Source: Hirudo medicinalis
Taxonomy: Eukaryota > Annelida > Clitellata > Hirudinida > Hirudinidae
NCBI GenBank assembly: GCA_011800805.1
Contig: MPNW01000168.1
Location: forward strand, 64,697 to 128,696
Direction of reading: 5' to 3'
DNA: 64,000 nt
In this document: positions 1 to 32,165 of the stretch, in pieces
Position numbering within the stretch: position 1 is the stretch's first letter
Layout of the letters: the number at the start of each line of letters is the position of its first letter
Program-made: the position numbers and the translations under genes
Notes under the pieces: generated by a model
Told to the model about the DNA's origin: nothing
Databases searched by the model: none
Seen by the model: only the letters and a program-made list of their open reading frames with translations

Positions 1-2139
1 AATGTAGTGACAAAGAAGGTCTAACAAGAGAGTTTCAACCGTTGCAAAGAGTAAGCGAGTGGGAACTAAGATACTGCTCCAATAAAAGTGTGGAACAGCT
101 GCTCCCGACATAGATGAGTTAAGGCCCTCTCAATTATATGCGCTATATGGACTTTTTTAATGACTCAATCCATTATGTAGTGTCTAGCGGTATAAGCAGC
201 CGGTTAATAAAATGTAAATAAACAGATATAGCCGGTAGTTAAGGTTAGTAACGTGTTACGATCACTGGTCCTGGTCCATCTACATCTAATCTTGGAATAT
301 GCAGTAATAATTAGGCGTTAATGCATAGTACCAGAGGACGAAAACATTCAGGGTTCATAAATCAAGTTATAATTAAATTATACGGCAATATCTCAAAATT
401 CGATTTTAAGAGGGATAATTCGTGTGTTGAAATCTATGATTTTGATAGGTTTTTGAATAGATTTGAGGTTGTCTCAAGGCTCTTGAAATGCCGTATTTTT
501 GCTGATTACATATTTCAAATCGCCTTAATATTACATTTTAAAATATGTACAATTTGTACTGTCAGAAATTTAAGAGTGCGTTTAAAATTAATTTTTAATA
601 TTTGGGTGACAAATAGCAAAAATTGCATAAAATCTATTAAAATTCACCCGATAAAGATTTAGGAATGCAAATTATTTAAAAAAACGACAATTAATTATAG
701 AATGTATAACATTAGTTATAACTTCAGATTTTGTTTCAATCCTCACTCTTATCATAAAAACCAAAAAAGACAGGTATATGCAAGATATATTATATATTTG
801 AACTCTTTGAAAAATTACCTTTTAGAATATATATTAATTATAGTCTTAATCCAATTAAGCGCGCCGAAATTGAATTTTATAACTATAAATAATATATAAT
901 AGATTTTAAATAAAAAATTCCGAAAATAGCAGACAAATCTATTTTCATTCACCCAATAAAGATATAACTTATATATATTGGAAATACTTCACAACATTAC
1001 AAATATTTTATAGCATTAAATTATATTACTAGAAATGTTAATAAAAATAAAGGCTTAGATATAAAAACTTAGCTAAATTTCTGCTTACTACGAAATAATT
1101 AAAGTACCATAAAATATTTGTTATGGTTATATATTTATATGGTGGATTTTAATAGATTTTTATGCGATTTTAGATATTTTTCACTTAACGATACAACTGA
1201 GGGTGAATTCTGGGCAGGCTTTTGCGCCTGTCTCCGACATGGTTCCATCGTTTGAGCAGCTGGTTAATTTTCTTCCTGAAAATTCCAAACTAAAAAATCC
1301 CAGTTTCAATTACAAGTATCCTATTTAGTGACATCCAGTCAGCAAATCATTTGCAGCAGTAAAGTCACTTTCAGCTAAATATGACGATGGGAATTGTAAC
1401 AACAGGTTTCTTGCAAAGTTCGTTAAATTTGGGTATGTATCTTATGTCTCATCACAAAGCATGCCATTTCATCCTTTCACATTGAATACAATTTTAAGTG
1501 ATTCATCATTTTGTATTTCTGAGAGTTATCCTTGGTACTGCATTGAAACATGTGACAAATCCACTAGCAATGGCTGTGTCACCCATGCTGGAAAATCAAC
1601 CTCTTTTAAAATCTTTCTTTAAAATCACAAAAATAACAAAAAAGTCTTTGCTTTTGCATCAGCAAGAGTTTTGTTCGTTCCTTGAAGTTGTTTATTCAAC
1701 GCATTCAGTTTTTTAAACTGATTTGACGCACTATTTGTTGGAAAGTTGAAAGTGAAACACGCTACCGCTATGCCAACCTAATGTACAGATTTTCGAATTG
1801 CCCCCCTAAAAAAAAATCAATTTTTTTCCTCCCTATGGGGCGTTAGGAAACACTACTCTATACCCAATTCGATTAATTTGTTAGTCGGCATATCTTTAAG
1901 AGCACTGATTTTTTTACGATCACTTTTAACTGAATTATATTTACAAAACCAAATTTGTTATTTATGTTATGTCTATGTTATTTGACGTATAACGTTTATC
2001 AAATTCGGATTTTTTTTTATAATATGATGATAAATTCTAGAGATATTCGCTACAATCGTTTTTTTTTTAGCATTCGTCATATTTAAATTTCCTATAATTT
2101 GGATTCCAAATCATGTCATTGATTCAAATAAAATGTCAA
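1..2139. other. AT-rich intergenic sequence, no gene recognised
   Basis: No open frame here has recognisable family motifs or coding-like composition. The frames at 321-662 and 702-899 are rich in Ile, Asn, Lys and Phe, as expected from AT-rich non-coding DNA. A short block at 130-146 resembles the 3' part of the tRNA-derived SINE seen near 49.9 kb, but it is too short to call. Confidence 0.5.
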
Positions 2140-2179
2140 TATGATGTACTGTGTCCGGTCTTTTCTATTATTTCAACAC

Positions 2180-2660
2180 GTCTTGATTTCATTGATGCCA
2201 TCAATTGTTCCAGGTATTCTTTTCAGGAGACTTTCCAGTCTTCAATTATCACCTCTTTCAACTTCATAACAGTTAGATAAATGTTTTACATTACGATGTT
2301 TCTGCCATGTCAGAGTCTCCCAAACATTTTCTGTAGTATTTAAGTTCGGAGAACATCTTTTTTTTTTGGCCATTGCATGACACTCACATTTTTTGCAGGA
2401 AGAGTGCCATCGTCTCCCTCACCTTGTAATCGGTGCAAAAGATGGTGTCTTCAATTTTAAGATGATGTTAATAGAGTAATCGTTTGTATTGATATCTCGA
2501 ACAGTTTGATGTAATTTGGTATGTACGATCTTATAATGGTTTTCCTACGTTCACATTGCCACCCAAAATTTTGAGGACACCCCAGTATCCCAGGGGTGAT
2601 AATCCAAGTGTGACGGCCTCGTCGCATTGATTTGTGATATATTTCGTTCTCCTGACTTCT
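2180..2660 (-). mobile_element. Tc1/mariner transposase remnant
   Basis: Read on the minus strand, this stretch shows the end of a Tc1-type DDE domain in broken frames. A 'MQWP' segment (about 2366-2377) is followed by 'CSPNLNTTENVW' (about 2320-2355), a decayed form of the family signature SPDLNPIENVWG around the last catalytic Glu. Further upstream (higher coordinates) short pieces resemble the rest of the catalytic core but carry stops in every frame. It is an old, inactive copy, and its motifs differ from those of the better preserved element at 47.8-49.8 kb. The boundaries are approximate because no clear terminal repeats were found. Confidence 0.6.
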
Positions 2661-2760
2661 GCAAACGTAATAAGAAACTCATACCATGGACCGACAGGGA
2701 ATCATCAGAGGAGTGCTCTCCTCACCGAAACTTTGCTTCCAAGTTCCTTACGTTTTCCGA

Positions 2761-3659
2761 GTTGCACCGGGAAGAATGAACAATGAAGAAGCGAGATCAA
2801 TGTTGACCACTTGAAAAACTGTCCAATCTCTATTTCAGCTGTGGGTTAGCGTAACTGAGGCTTTCTTCGCATTGTAAATTTATCTAATGTTAGGAGACAA
2901 GTGTTTTTTAATGATTTTATTAAACAAGTCTAGTGTAAACAACAAACATTAATCTGTCTTTGGCTAGACCATGGTCTCCAGCCATGATGCGAGCTTGCTA
3001 AGGGAAGACAAGAAAAGGAGAGTTTTCAAATTCAAATTTTATATTTGGTTTCTGTGCGCGCCAATAGAGATATGCAGTCACAAGTTGATAAGCTCATTGA
3101 GCTTGCATCGATAAAGGTTTGAAAGTTAATTTTCATAAGAATGGGTCCGTTATCTGCTTTCTGGATCAGTATTCGTGAGGAATATTCAGTAGGATACTCT
3201 ATTCTCTGATTTAGCCAATGTTTGCTTAACTCCATTTGCTTTAAGAAATTTTGAAACTGTCTTCTCCTCCCTGACATCAACAAAAACCAAAAACAGAAAT
3301 CGATTGAGTGACCGAAAAGCACTGAGAATTGCATTGACTGATATAAAACCCCGAATAGACTTTTAAAAATAAACTTTGCTCACATTTCCCGTTAGTTATT
3401 TCACGACTAGTTATTTATTAATTTATTGCTTTAGTCGCATTATTTTAACAAATGATAAGATGTTATATGATTATTTTTGATCTTTTCCAGATAAGCCCCG
3501 CCAATAATGCAAAAACTGCACGCGCGAAAAGTTAAGCCCCGCCACTTTTTGCCAGCTCCAATTTAATGCACGCACGCAGCCTTGACCTATTTCCGATGTC
3601 TAGACATTTGAATATTTAAACGCGTGCCTTAAAAACAACTCCTTATCCGCCCCTAGGCT
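2761..3659. other. Intergenic, no supported gene
   Basis: The minus-strand frame at 3032-3334 (100 codons) has no motif I recognise and no splice-linked neighbours. It may be more transposon debris. Around 3480-3650 the sequence becomes GC-richer and holds two similar CCCCGCCA-containing blocks, just ahead of the Merlin-like fragment. Confidence 0.4.
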
Positions 3660-3663
3660 CATT

Positions 3664-3909
3664 TTGTGCAAAAATTTTCTACGTTCGGACGTAAAACCTG
3701 AAATGAACTTTCTGACGCTTTCGACTCTCGTTCATGACAAGGAGACGGCAATATGTTTTTTGCAAAGCCACGGAGTGATCCATCAGCAACGTTTATGCAA
3801 CAATGGCCACCAAACGACACTTTCAACTGTTTCTGACAGGTGGAGGTGTAATGCCCGACAGTGTCGGCAAGAAATTAATGACATGTCCCAATTTCACCCT
3901 CTTCAATAA
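3664..3909 (+). mobile_element. Merlin/ISXO2-like transposase N-terminal fragment
   Basis: The frame encodes an 'AICFLQSHGVIHQQRLC' segment followed by 'RWRCNARQCRQEI'. This is the arrangement seen at the N-terminus of Merlin/ISXO2-type transposases: a helical 'A..WL...G.L' segment, a Cys-x-x-x-Gly zinc-ribbon half, then RWRC-x-x-x-x-C-x-x-E. The frame closes soon after (position 3909), and no downstream DDE domain is visible, so this is a truncated remnant. Identification rests on motif recall and not on an alignment. Confidence 0.5.
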
Positions 3910-3992
3910 AAACTAAAAGTACAAGTTTCATTCATACATTCAAATTGTGCATTTCCATCTGGTGGTCCGCAAACAATTCGTAATTTTACAGC

Positions 3993-4031
3993 TCGGTCCA
4001 TGTTGCCAAAAAGTTTAAGAACCACTGCTTT
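3993..4031 (-). repeat. Terminal end of a hAT-type DNA transposon
   Basis: On the minus strand the sequence begins CAGTGGTTCTTAAACTTTTT, the terminal motif shared by many hAT (Charlie-like) elements and their non-autonomous derivatives. The partner end was not found nearby, so the element is either truncated or its other end is too diverged to see. The overlapping minus-strand frame at 3903-4127 is part of this repeat and not a gene. Confidence 0.5.
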
Positions 4032-4127
4032 AGAGGTCTTCGCAGCCCTTGCGGTCAAGGCCGCCAGGGACCCGTCAATTATTTTGGCTTTTAAAACCTT
4101 TTTTCTGCTTTTCCATTTAGTGGTCAC

Positions 4128-5593
4128 TCCGTATTACTTAACAACCTACAACCTTTGCTATACTTGTTATAACTTAAACTTTCATTTTTCACAGTTTTAG
4201 AAAAGAATTCAGATCGAATAACGGTTTGTGGGGAAGAAAATTTGTTTGGATTTATTAAAATAAGTGACCAAATTCGGGTGAGAGCACTAGTCCATAAAAA
4301 CATAAACTCCCTGATGTTTGAAGCCCTTCAAGAATTTGAGAAGCTATAAGCAGAACTTTTCAAAGGTAAGTGGTCTTTGGAATAAGCTCAAGCAACGTTT
4401 TTAAAGATGAGACGATTTCACCACAAACTACATTTGAAGAGTTTCATCTTTGAGTGCAAAATCTGAAGGCTGACAAGGAAATAATTTGGTGTTCACACTA
4501 TATTGTTTTATTATATTACTTATAAAAAATCTGATTTAAAGATTTGATCCAAAATAATGAGATTCAACAAATATTACGGTTCGATGCGTTTTGCTTAAAA
4601 TGATCACCAGCATTAGGTAATGGAAATTAGAACCAAGTTAGCAAATTCAGAGCACGATGAAGAGAGGAAATGAAGCTTAAAAGTTTCACTTTTCAAATGA
4701 TGACGATTTGAGGTTATAAGATGGATTTATCTAATCTAACTGTTAAGTTTAAATATAAGCATAATTAAGTATAAATATCTTGAATTTTTCTCAATAACAT
4801 GATATTCCACGAAAGTGCTCAACTATTCACTACAGTGTATCAATGTACAATTAATTTGATCCTCCGAGACATTAATCTGCCTCAATGCCGTCTAATGGAG
4901 GATAAAATTATTGCTTTGACAAATATGATCCAACTTTGTGGCTCTACCTCTATGTGCTTGGTCAACCGTAGTCTGTTGAATTTAATGGAAGAGGTGGTTC
5001 GGTAATTTGTTCAAGTGTCGAGTGATAACACAACTAGCTTATCAAAGACAGGTACATTAAGACAGATTAACTATTGTGACAGACATTAATATCGCATCCT
5101 GTGCTTACATACATAAGCTGGGGATGATAATGATGCATGAATTTTGTGATGGCGAAGGCTGCTGCTGTACCTTCTAATGAATATGTATCGCACTGGTCCT
5201 CATCTCTACTGCAAGAAGATCTGATTCGTCTAGCGATCTATGATAATGGAATGGTGGGATGGTTTGTCTCTTGGACTCCACAACAAATATGGCTTCTCGG
5301 GCGAATCGATGCTTTGATGAACGTCAAAAAAACTGGATTATGTCGCTCTTTTTAGAATGATTTCGTTCTGCGAAAGAAATGTAATGCCAACAAAATGTTA
5401 TGTACCTGTAGTTAATAGTTAAATATGTCCTTACTGTGCGCTTGTGGTAAGTTTTTTGTTCCTGCATTAAATTCATGGAGTAATCCGAAGAAGTAAAGTC
5501 GTAGACGCTTGATCAAAGTAGCTTGGCGCGCTTAATAATATTCATAAATGCATCGCCAAATTTTGAATTCATCCTGATTGTTTGATAAAATAG
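4128..5593. other. Upstream region of UNC-13, no supported exon
   Basis: AT-rich sequence preceding the first recognisable C2A exon of UNC-13. The frames at 4799-5005 and 5137-5355 show no family motif. The initiating exon of UNC-13 should lie here or further upstream, because the first visible C2A piece has no ATG in frame, but I could not identify it. Confidence 0.4.
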
Positions 5594-25526
<19,933 letters not shown>

Positions 25527-25655
25527 AGGCAAAATATCCACAGAAACTGATGATGTCTGGTTCAAATCTTGCTCAATTGTTTTCAATTGCATTGAATTGA
25601 AAATGTCTTCGCTCCTATATCTGCATACAAACCATCTTTATGGAGATATTTACAT

Positions 25656-25661
25656 AATAAA
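25656..25661 (+). promoter_or_regulatory. Candidate poly(A) signal of UNC-13
   Basis: AATAAA hexamer 130 bp past the UNC-13 stop codon. Another AATAAA lies near 26456, so a longer 3' UTR is possible. Confidence 0.4.
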
Positions 25662-26841
25662 CAAGTTTTACAGACTTTTTTGTTCTCCTTTTTCCCCCTC
25701 TGTGATTAAATTGCTTACACATTTAATAGACCCCACTGTTCCTCTATGTACATTATTCCTTATATATACATATATTTTTATCCCTGTAAAAAAATATTGT
25801 TTTGAATTCTTTTTATAGATTTCATATTTAAATTTACCCATCTTTTTCAAAAGTTATTTTTGTGCACTATAATTTCTCAGCCTAGCTGTAGTGTTTTTAA
25901 TTATGAGTAGGCGTCTCATTACATTCGATATTATTCTATTTTATTTGACGTGCTCTCATTCCATTTTTTAAAATCGGCGTTCTGCCATTTTTGTTTCATT
26001 GACTGACATTTAATTCCATTGGTTTTCTGCACGTTTCAATGTATAAGGTTTGTGACACTTAAATGCTAATTTATTCTTATAGCTTTTCTCATCTTTGCAT
26101 GTTTCAATCTTCTTTTGTCAGTCACGAGTCTGAAAAATGTCTGTCACATATATCAGGTTAAGTCTAACGTGTCATCTGATGTGCTGTCGATACCATTTAT
26201 TGCGCAAAATTATGGTGCGTGTTATTTTTTAATTGATTTTTCATTTGTCAACTTAGTCTGTTTTTCAATGAATTTTTGCCAGTGTTAAGATACAATTTCA
26301 CTTTCTCTCTCTGACAGGATTGCAGATGGGGATTATTATTCTTTAGTTTAACAATGTTTGTCCCCAGAATTAACTTTAGAGCATTAGTCTAGTTGCTCCT
26401 CGATTTCAAAGTGCCATACTTCATGAGCTGGCATTATTTCTTGTTTTGAATGAGCAATAAATACAAGAAATCTGTGACCCTTCATGTGACATTCACCTCT
26501 TGAAGTTTTATGGCATCTGGTGTCATTTTAAAAGTTTTGCTTTATTTCGTTTAAATGCTAAAATCCTTCACGTGTAAAGTTTGCTTTCTGGCATGTTAGT
26601 TCCATGTAAAGAAAACTATTTTCTGTCCCAAAATTTTCCAACATCTTTTTGACTGACTGTTTTTCATAGGATGTGATTTTTAGGTAATTTGAAATTAATT
26701 TCTGTCTTTATTGAGTTCACGTCCTTTTCAACTTAAGTGGAAAGCCTAAAAGATGTTGAGGAATGGCTGAAAATCGAAAGTAATCCATCAACGGAATAAT
26801 GTCAATTATGCATAGCAAGCTGATCTATTTTTATCAGTGAT

Positions 26842-27136
26842 TTTCAAGGCTTGAAGCCTTGGACGACATTTGTGATGGATTGACTCCAAGACAACAACTT
26901 TGCCACATGGTTAACAAGTCCAGATTCTCAAAGCTTCTGGAGCATCTTATTATTGGTAGGGTTATGGACCATCTGAACAGTCACAACCTTCTTCTGTCCA
27001 TGTTCAACATTATTCCACCTGGACTGCTGTTCTCGGGACGTCGATGGTTTTTCTACGCAGATGGCAGCGAAATGTCATTGCTCGTTCTTCTTAACTTATC
27101 TGCAATTTCTGACATTGTTGATCTGGCATTCTTTTA
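26842..27136 (+). mobile_element. LINE reverse transcriptase scrap (CR1/L2 type)
   Basis: The frame starting at 26859 reads '...NKSRFSKLLEHLIIGRVMDHL' and later 'MSLLVLLNLSAISDIVDLAFF'. These are the two hallmark stretches of a CR1/L2-type reverse transcriptase: 'ISKLLERVV..RL..HL' and 'SLLVLLDLSAAFDTVDH'. The Asp residues of the second motif are lost, and the region between is rearranged, so this is a dead fragment. It lies downstream of UNC-13. Confidence 0.7.
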
Positions 27137-28070
27137 GAACAGATAGAAACGTGGTTCGGTTTTGTGGGTGCCGTCCTTGCACGGTTTACATGATAACATA
27201 CCATGCCAATCGTTATTTCTCCATAGGCCGGTGAATTGGCGTCTTCATCTGCAGCTCCTGATAACATTGCACACGATTTTTAGAAAGTCGGGAATCCGTT
27301 CGGATGTTCGGCAGTCGCATCAAATCGAATACCAGCAAAACATGAAGGCGTGTTCTTGACGATAATCGAGTTTGCTACCCCTGTACTGACCTCGGAAGCG
27401 ATTTTTTTAAAATCTTAGCGGGAAAAAATGCCGTGCAAGATTTTTTTTTTGCCCACTAAAGAAATTTTGTTGTTGTCTGCTAAAGGCGATCAGTTGCACC
27501 TAGGGATCCCAAGAAAATTTTGTCGCAGAGGTGTTAATCAAGAGCCGAGGCTACGTGTCCCCCTTTCAACCACTCCTTATGAGATGATCACCAAATACTT
27601 GCTACATCAAGGCCAAATTGTAGTCAGCATTCTTCACTTTACATATATCATTTACAACAAGTAGTTTTGGAACCAAAATAAATCACAAATCAACACACTG
27701 AAACTGACATTTGAAATCTAGTATTCATGTAGTTTTCTGAGGTGAACCTCTCCACCACGGGGGACTTTTGAAAGTCTGGTAAAGACTTTCGGGCAAATTC
27801 CATTCAGTTTTGTTGACAGGTACTCTTGAAATTTATTTTTAAAAAAATATGATGCCAATGTTATAAAATATTACTTTTATGACTCTCATGAGCTCTAATT
27901 TAGTTTACTTATAAAAAGTAAATAAACATCTATACAGCAAATCAAAACGATTTTTAAGATAAATTACATGTCAATTAGCTAGCACTTTTAGAAGTAAACA
28001 AACTATTACAAACAAAGTTGCTTTTGACTGATTATCGCCAGGCAGGGAATTTGTATCGGCCTCATTTACA
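27137..28070. other. Intergenic region upstream of the UPF0488 gene
   Basis: Probably contains further transposon debris (27140-27660, GC-richer than its surroundings) and then the promoter of the downstream gene. No conserved element was recognised. Confidence 0.4.
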
Positions 28071-29003
28071 ATGGCCAAAAGAAAGAACGGGGAAGCAAAA
28101 AATCAGTCAAATCGACACAACTCTGCTAAACTTTCTCTAGTAAAAGAGCCTCAAGAGTCGAACTCCAGCGACAGTGAGCAGGTACAACCTTTTACATGTT
28201 TCTTGCCAACTGTTTCATTATGAATCCCCTCTATTGGCCCTAATATAACAATCTAGTTTGTTTCTAGCTAGGTTTACAGCGGCCACCAGAACATTAGTCT
28301 CATATATCATCTCAGTCGATCATATTTTTGTTCGCGAAATTCTCCTTTTAAAATTATGAGTTTCACTAGCTGAATTCCCAATAAAAATAAATATTGTAAA
28401 CAAGTTGCTAGGCAACACCCAGATACCTTAACCTCCACTCATTTCCCTCTCTCTATTTGACTAGATACTTCAAGATACATTTGATGATGAATTACAATGG
28501 TGTATCAACAAGTTGGGGTGTGGCCTCCAAGCCAAAGGAGCTACTGAAAAAAGTAGACAAGGTAAGGTTAAACCAGCAATGCCATAGGCCCTTTGGTGAA
28601 TTGGCTTGCAGCATATGGAGTAACACCACAGGCAAAACTAATATTATGCAAGTTTACCAAATCACTTGCAGAGGCCCTCAAAGTGATGACCGCACTAACC
28701 AGCAAGAATGCTCCACTTGTGAAGAAAAGAGCTCTCATGAGGTCAACATTTGGGGATTACAGAAAAAAGATGGTCCTTGAAAGGAATTCTCACGAGAAGG
28801 GTAAGTTAATCAGGATTTTGAAGAAATGACTTAGCACAACATATACTTAATAATTTCTTAATGCTGCAGAGTTTCTCAAAGGTCTTGCCATGTCTTCTGC
28901 AAAACAACCACAAACTTCATCCTTCCATAAGAAAGTTATGAAATCAGATGACAGTTCCACAGAACACAATGAATTCAAATTTAATTTTGAAAATGAAAAT
29001 TAA
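28071..29003 (+). CDS. UPF0488 family protein (C8orf33 homologue)
   Basis: Four exons, 28071-28181, 28465-28561, 28672-28800 and 28870-29003, join in phase to give 156 residues. The start is the first ATG in exon 1, followed by a basic 'MAKRKNGEAKNQSNR' tail. The conserved core has 'DDELQWCINKLGCGLQ' in exon 2 and, across the splice, 'EALKVMTALTSKNAPLVKKR' then 'MRSTFGDYRKKM' in exon 3, matching the family's 'L.WC..QLE.GL' and 'LVKKRQLMR..FGDYR' blocks. The C-terminal 'EFKFNFEN' resembles the short FxFNF ending of the family. The biochemical role is unknown. The intron at 28562-28671 was placed by homology: reading through it would break the core. An AATAAA lies 105 bp past the stop (29108-29113). 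Confidence 0.85.
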
Positions 29004-30429
29004 AGTGAATGGAGAACTTTAGTCTGTTGAAGGAGTTGATGATGTTAAACTTACCCAACAAAAACAAACTTTGATGCGTGTCTGGTCGTGTTTATTTTCC
29101 TTATTCAAATAAAGTTTTAAATTGCATTAGTAAGTTTAACAGTGAGTTAATATAGTCAACAGAGGGATTTATTGCAAAATATTTTTATGAGAGAAACAGA
29201 ATAGAAAATGCCATAGCAAAGCAGCAGAATGCCACATAAGGACTTTTCCTCTCACCTGTATACAAAGAAAGAAAATAACAATTTCTATTTGGAGAACTGT
29301 TTAAGTTAACCTTACCAATCCTTGCACATTTCCAAAATATGCCCAGTAATCTGCAACATAAATTGTATATTGGAAGTTATCATATATGGTTCACCAATGA
29401 ATTAATGAAATGCTTCATTAAAAAATACTTAATGACATTAAGTCAATGTGAATCTCAAAGTTTGTATTATGTCCTGGTTCCTACTGATCTTATAGTTTTG
29501 TTTTATCATACAAAGCCTTCATTTTGCCCACTATCTGATATTATGTTTTATTTCTTGTGTTATATTTGCTTCGATGTAATTTTTTTAAATTGACAACCCT
29601 TCTAGAAGGATGCAACTCCATTCAGATGGCATCTTTTTATTGTTCCTCTTCATTTGTGCACTTTTTAATTAGCATGGTGTTTAGAATTGAAAGTTAAAAA
29701 AATAGATTTTGGCAACCAACCCTTCCTTGTTTCTGTCCAAAAAGCTTGGGGCAATTGATCTAATGTAGGCACAAGTGCATATCATAAGTAGAACTACCGT
29801 CAGCAAACTTTGAAAATTGAAAATAGCTGACTGAAATATAATTTACAACTAGATTAGCCAACTGAAATAGTTTTTTTTTTAAATATATGGGCAAATCGGA
29901 CGCATCTATGTAATTTAAATCACAATTTCTTATATTTATTTTATGTGACAAAACAAAATTTTCATTCAAAAACGATGTAGTGCGAAGCTGCAAATCTCGG
30001 TCGTTGTGTTAGAGAGGCACGACTTACCATTGCTGGAAGAAAAAAAAAGATTGGCGAAAAAAGAAGTCTCCCTGCGATATCAGTCTCTTTTTGAAAGTTT
30101 ATAACGCACAAACATAGAACCTAAGATAGTGCGGCCAGTACTGCTGGCATGTTTTCATAAAACCCGTGATGATTTTGTGTGCTTTTTTGGTGTTCTTTCA
30201 AAGTCTAAATAAATTACATTGATGTTTTAATTGATCAAAAAATATTGTAATATATATATCTTGAGGCTTTACAAGATTTTTATAAAACTTTACAAAATAA
30301 TATCAAATTTCTAAGTAATGTAAATTACGTGCTAGTATAATTAAAACTGTTCAATTAGTTTTCGTGCAATAAAGGTAAACGGCCACCCCTGGTGCAAAGC
30401 TTCGATAACATCTCTCTCTTTACAATCTC
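29004..30429. other. Intergenic, AT-rich
   Basis: 3' UTR of the UPF0488 gene to about 29115, then AT-rich sequence with no recognisable gene or element. The open frames at 29339-29593 (+) and 29760-29993 (-) show no motif. Confidence 0.5.
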
Positions 30430-32165
30430 TTCACTGAGTCTTGGTGGACAATTGTGACTCACATTTACCATCAAATGCAGCAACCGAGTTCTTTCATCAT
30501 CACAAGAACGCACTCATACCCATTCATAATCTTAATCTGGCTGATAACTGTCGTCGCTTCTTTCATCATCTTATAAGGAAATTGTCATCGCCTATTTCTT
30601 ACATTTGCACTCTCTTTTGTCCTCTCACATCTCACCCTTTTAGGTACAAGCAACCCTGGTTTGATGTCGAGTGCAGGCGAGAGAAGCGACCTCTCACAAG
30701 GCTCAGAAGAGTTATGAGTCAGGAACTCATGACTGCAACTCGTTCATATTTAAGGTTGCTATGCTCAAAACGGCGAGCCTATTATACAGAGGCTGTGAGG
30801 CTCGTCACCCTGAGAGACGATGGAAACTTATAAAGAAGGCCACTGGTTTGGGGTGAAGCCCTCAGAGATCTGTCACAAAGTCTCCCAAAGATTATTCCCG
30901 CTATCTTGATGACAAACTAAGGGGCATATGTGAGTCAACTGCTGGGGCTCCTCTTCCTGGATTTTCTACTTTAACTGACATAGAACCCAACCAACTTGAT
31001 CTAACTTCTATTGATGAGGTGATGATGCTGATCTACTCACTTCCCAATAAGCAGTGTGGTCTTGACCCATTCCAACATGGCTCCTCAAAAAACTTTTGTT
31101 GGTTCCATTCCTGATTCGACTCTTCAATAGCGCTCTTTCCACAGGTTACGTACCTTCATCCCTCAAGATTGCACAGGTCCCATACTCCAGAAAGCAACCC
31201 TTGACCTCCATTAGCTCTTGTCATATAGACCCATCTCGAATCTCAGTGTAATATCTAAGCTTCTGGAGCGTCTTGTGCTGAGACGGCTTTTTAACTACCT
31301 TGATTGCAATGCATTGCTTCCAGCAACACAATCTGCTTACCGTCGATGTCATTCCATAGAGACGGCAGTTCTGAAGGTTGTCTCGGAAATTCGCAGTGCA
31401 GTTGATCTTGACAGTGTTTCTCTACTCATCCTCCTAGACATGTCTGCGGCATTTGACACTGAGGACCGTGGGATACTTCTAAACAGATTGGAAAAATCAT
31501 TCGGAGTGCATCACTTGCAGGCGGCACTTGGGTGGGTCAGATCTTACCTTATTGGTAGAAAACAAACAATATTGACAGCTGGTAGCCATGACTGTTACTG
31601 AGGGCATCGCAACTGGCGTTCCACAGGGCTCAGTCCTTGGGCCAATACTCTTTTCTCTATATGTGCCAGATATAGAGCAACTTGTCAGGCAACATGGCCT
31701 CTCTGGCCATCAATATGCTGCTGACATCCAGATGTATGGTTATTCCAAACCAGAGGAAATTACATGCCTTGTTCAGCAGACTGTTGTGCTTCTGTGCGAT
31801 TGCTGCGTAGGTGTATTCTAACCGTCTCCATCTCAACTCAAGTAAAACAGATGTAATATGGTTCAGTACTGACTCCAAGCGACACCTTATCCCCACAATA
31901 CCAATGCATCTTAACGGAGCTGATATTGTTCCATCGGAGACGGTTCGAAATCTTGGGGCCTATTTGGGCTCGGACTTGACAATGGATGATTGTCAACAAC
32001 AATATCCGGCCGAGCACCCCTTTGCTCTTCATGTCATCCCTGGTCCCACAGTGTCAAGTTTGGTGTGCTCCGTCAGTGGCAGTGGTCCTAGAACATGGAA
32101 TGCCCTCCCCATTCATATTCCAACTGCCACATACCTGAGCTCTTTGGTGCTCAATTAAAGACTTA
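30430..32165 (+). mobile_element. Degenerate non-LTR retrotransposon (CR1/L2 type)
   Basis: Successive frames preserve LINE ORF2 landmarks in order. 'WFDVECRREKRPLTRLRR' (about 30657) is the segment between endonuclease and reverse transcriptase. 'YRPISNLSVISKLLERLV' (about 31224), 'SAYRRCHSIETAVLKV', 'LLILLDMSAAFDTED' (catalytic Asp), 'GVPQGSVLGPILFSLY' (about 31624) and 'HQYAADIQMYGY' (the FADD box, altered to AADI) follow. Then come 'LNSSKTDVIWFS' and 'RNLGAYLGSDL', and near 32080 'GPRTWNALP', typical of the 3' end. At least four frame changes and stops, plus loss of the second catalytic Asp, make it inactive. No target duplications or poly-A tail were identified. Confidence 0.85.

Noticed and set aside
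27162..27664. Open frames at 27162-27359 and 27428-27664
   Set aside because: No motif and no splice connection. They lie directly after a LINE scrap and are most likely repeat-derived.
28562..28671. Reading the UPF0488 gene through this segment ('NAIGPLVNWLAAYGVTPQ...')
   Set aside because: It separates the two halves of the conserved core and needs a frame shift. Removing 28562-28671 as a GT-AG intron restores the family sequence exactly in phase.
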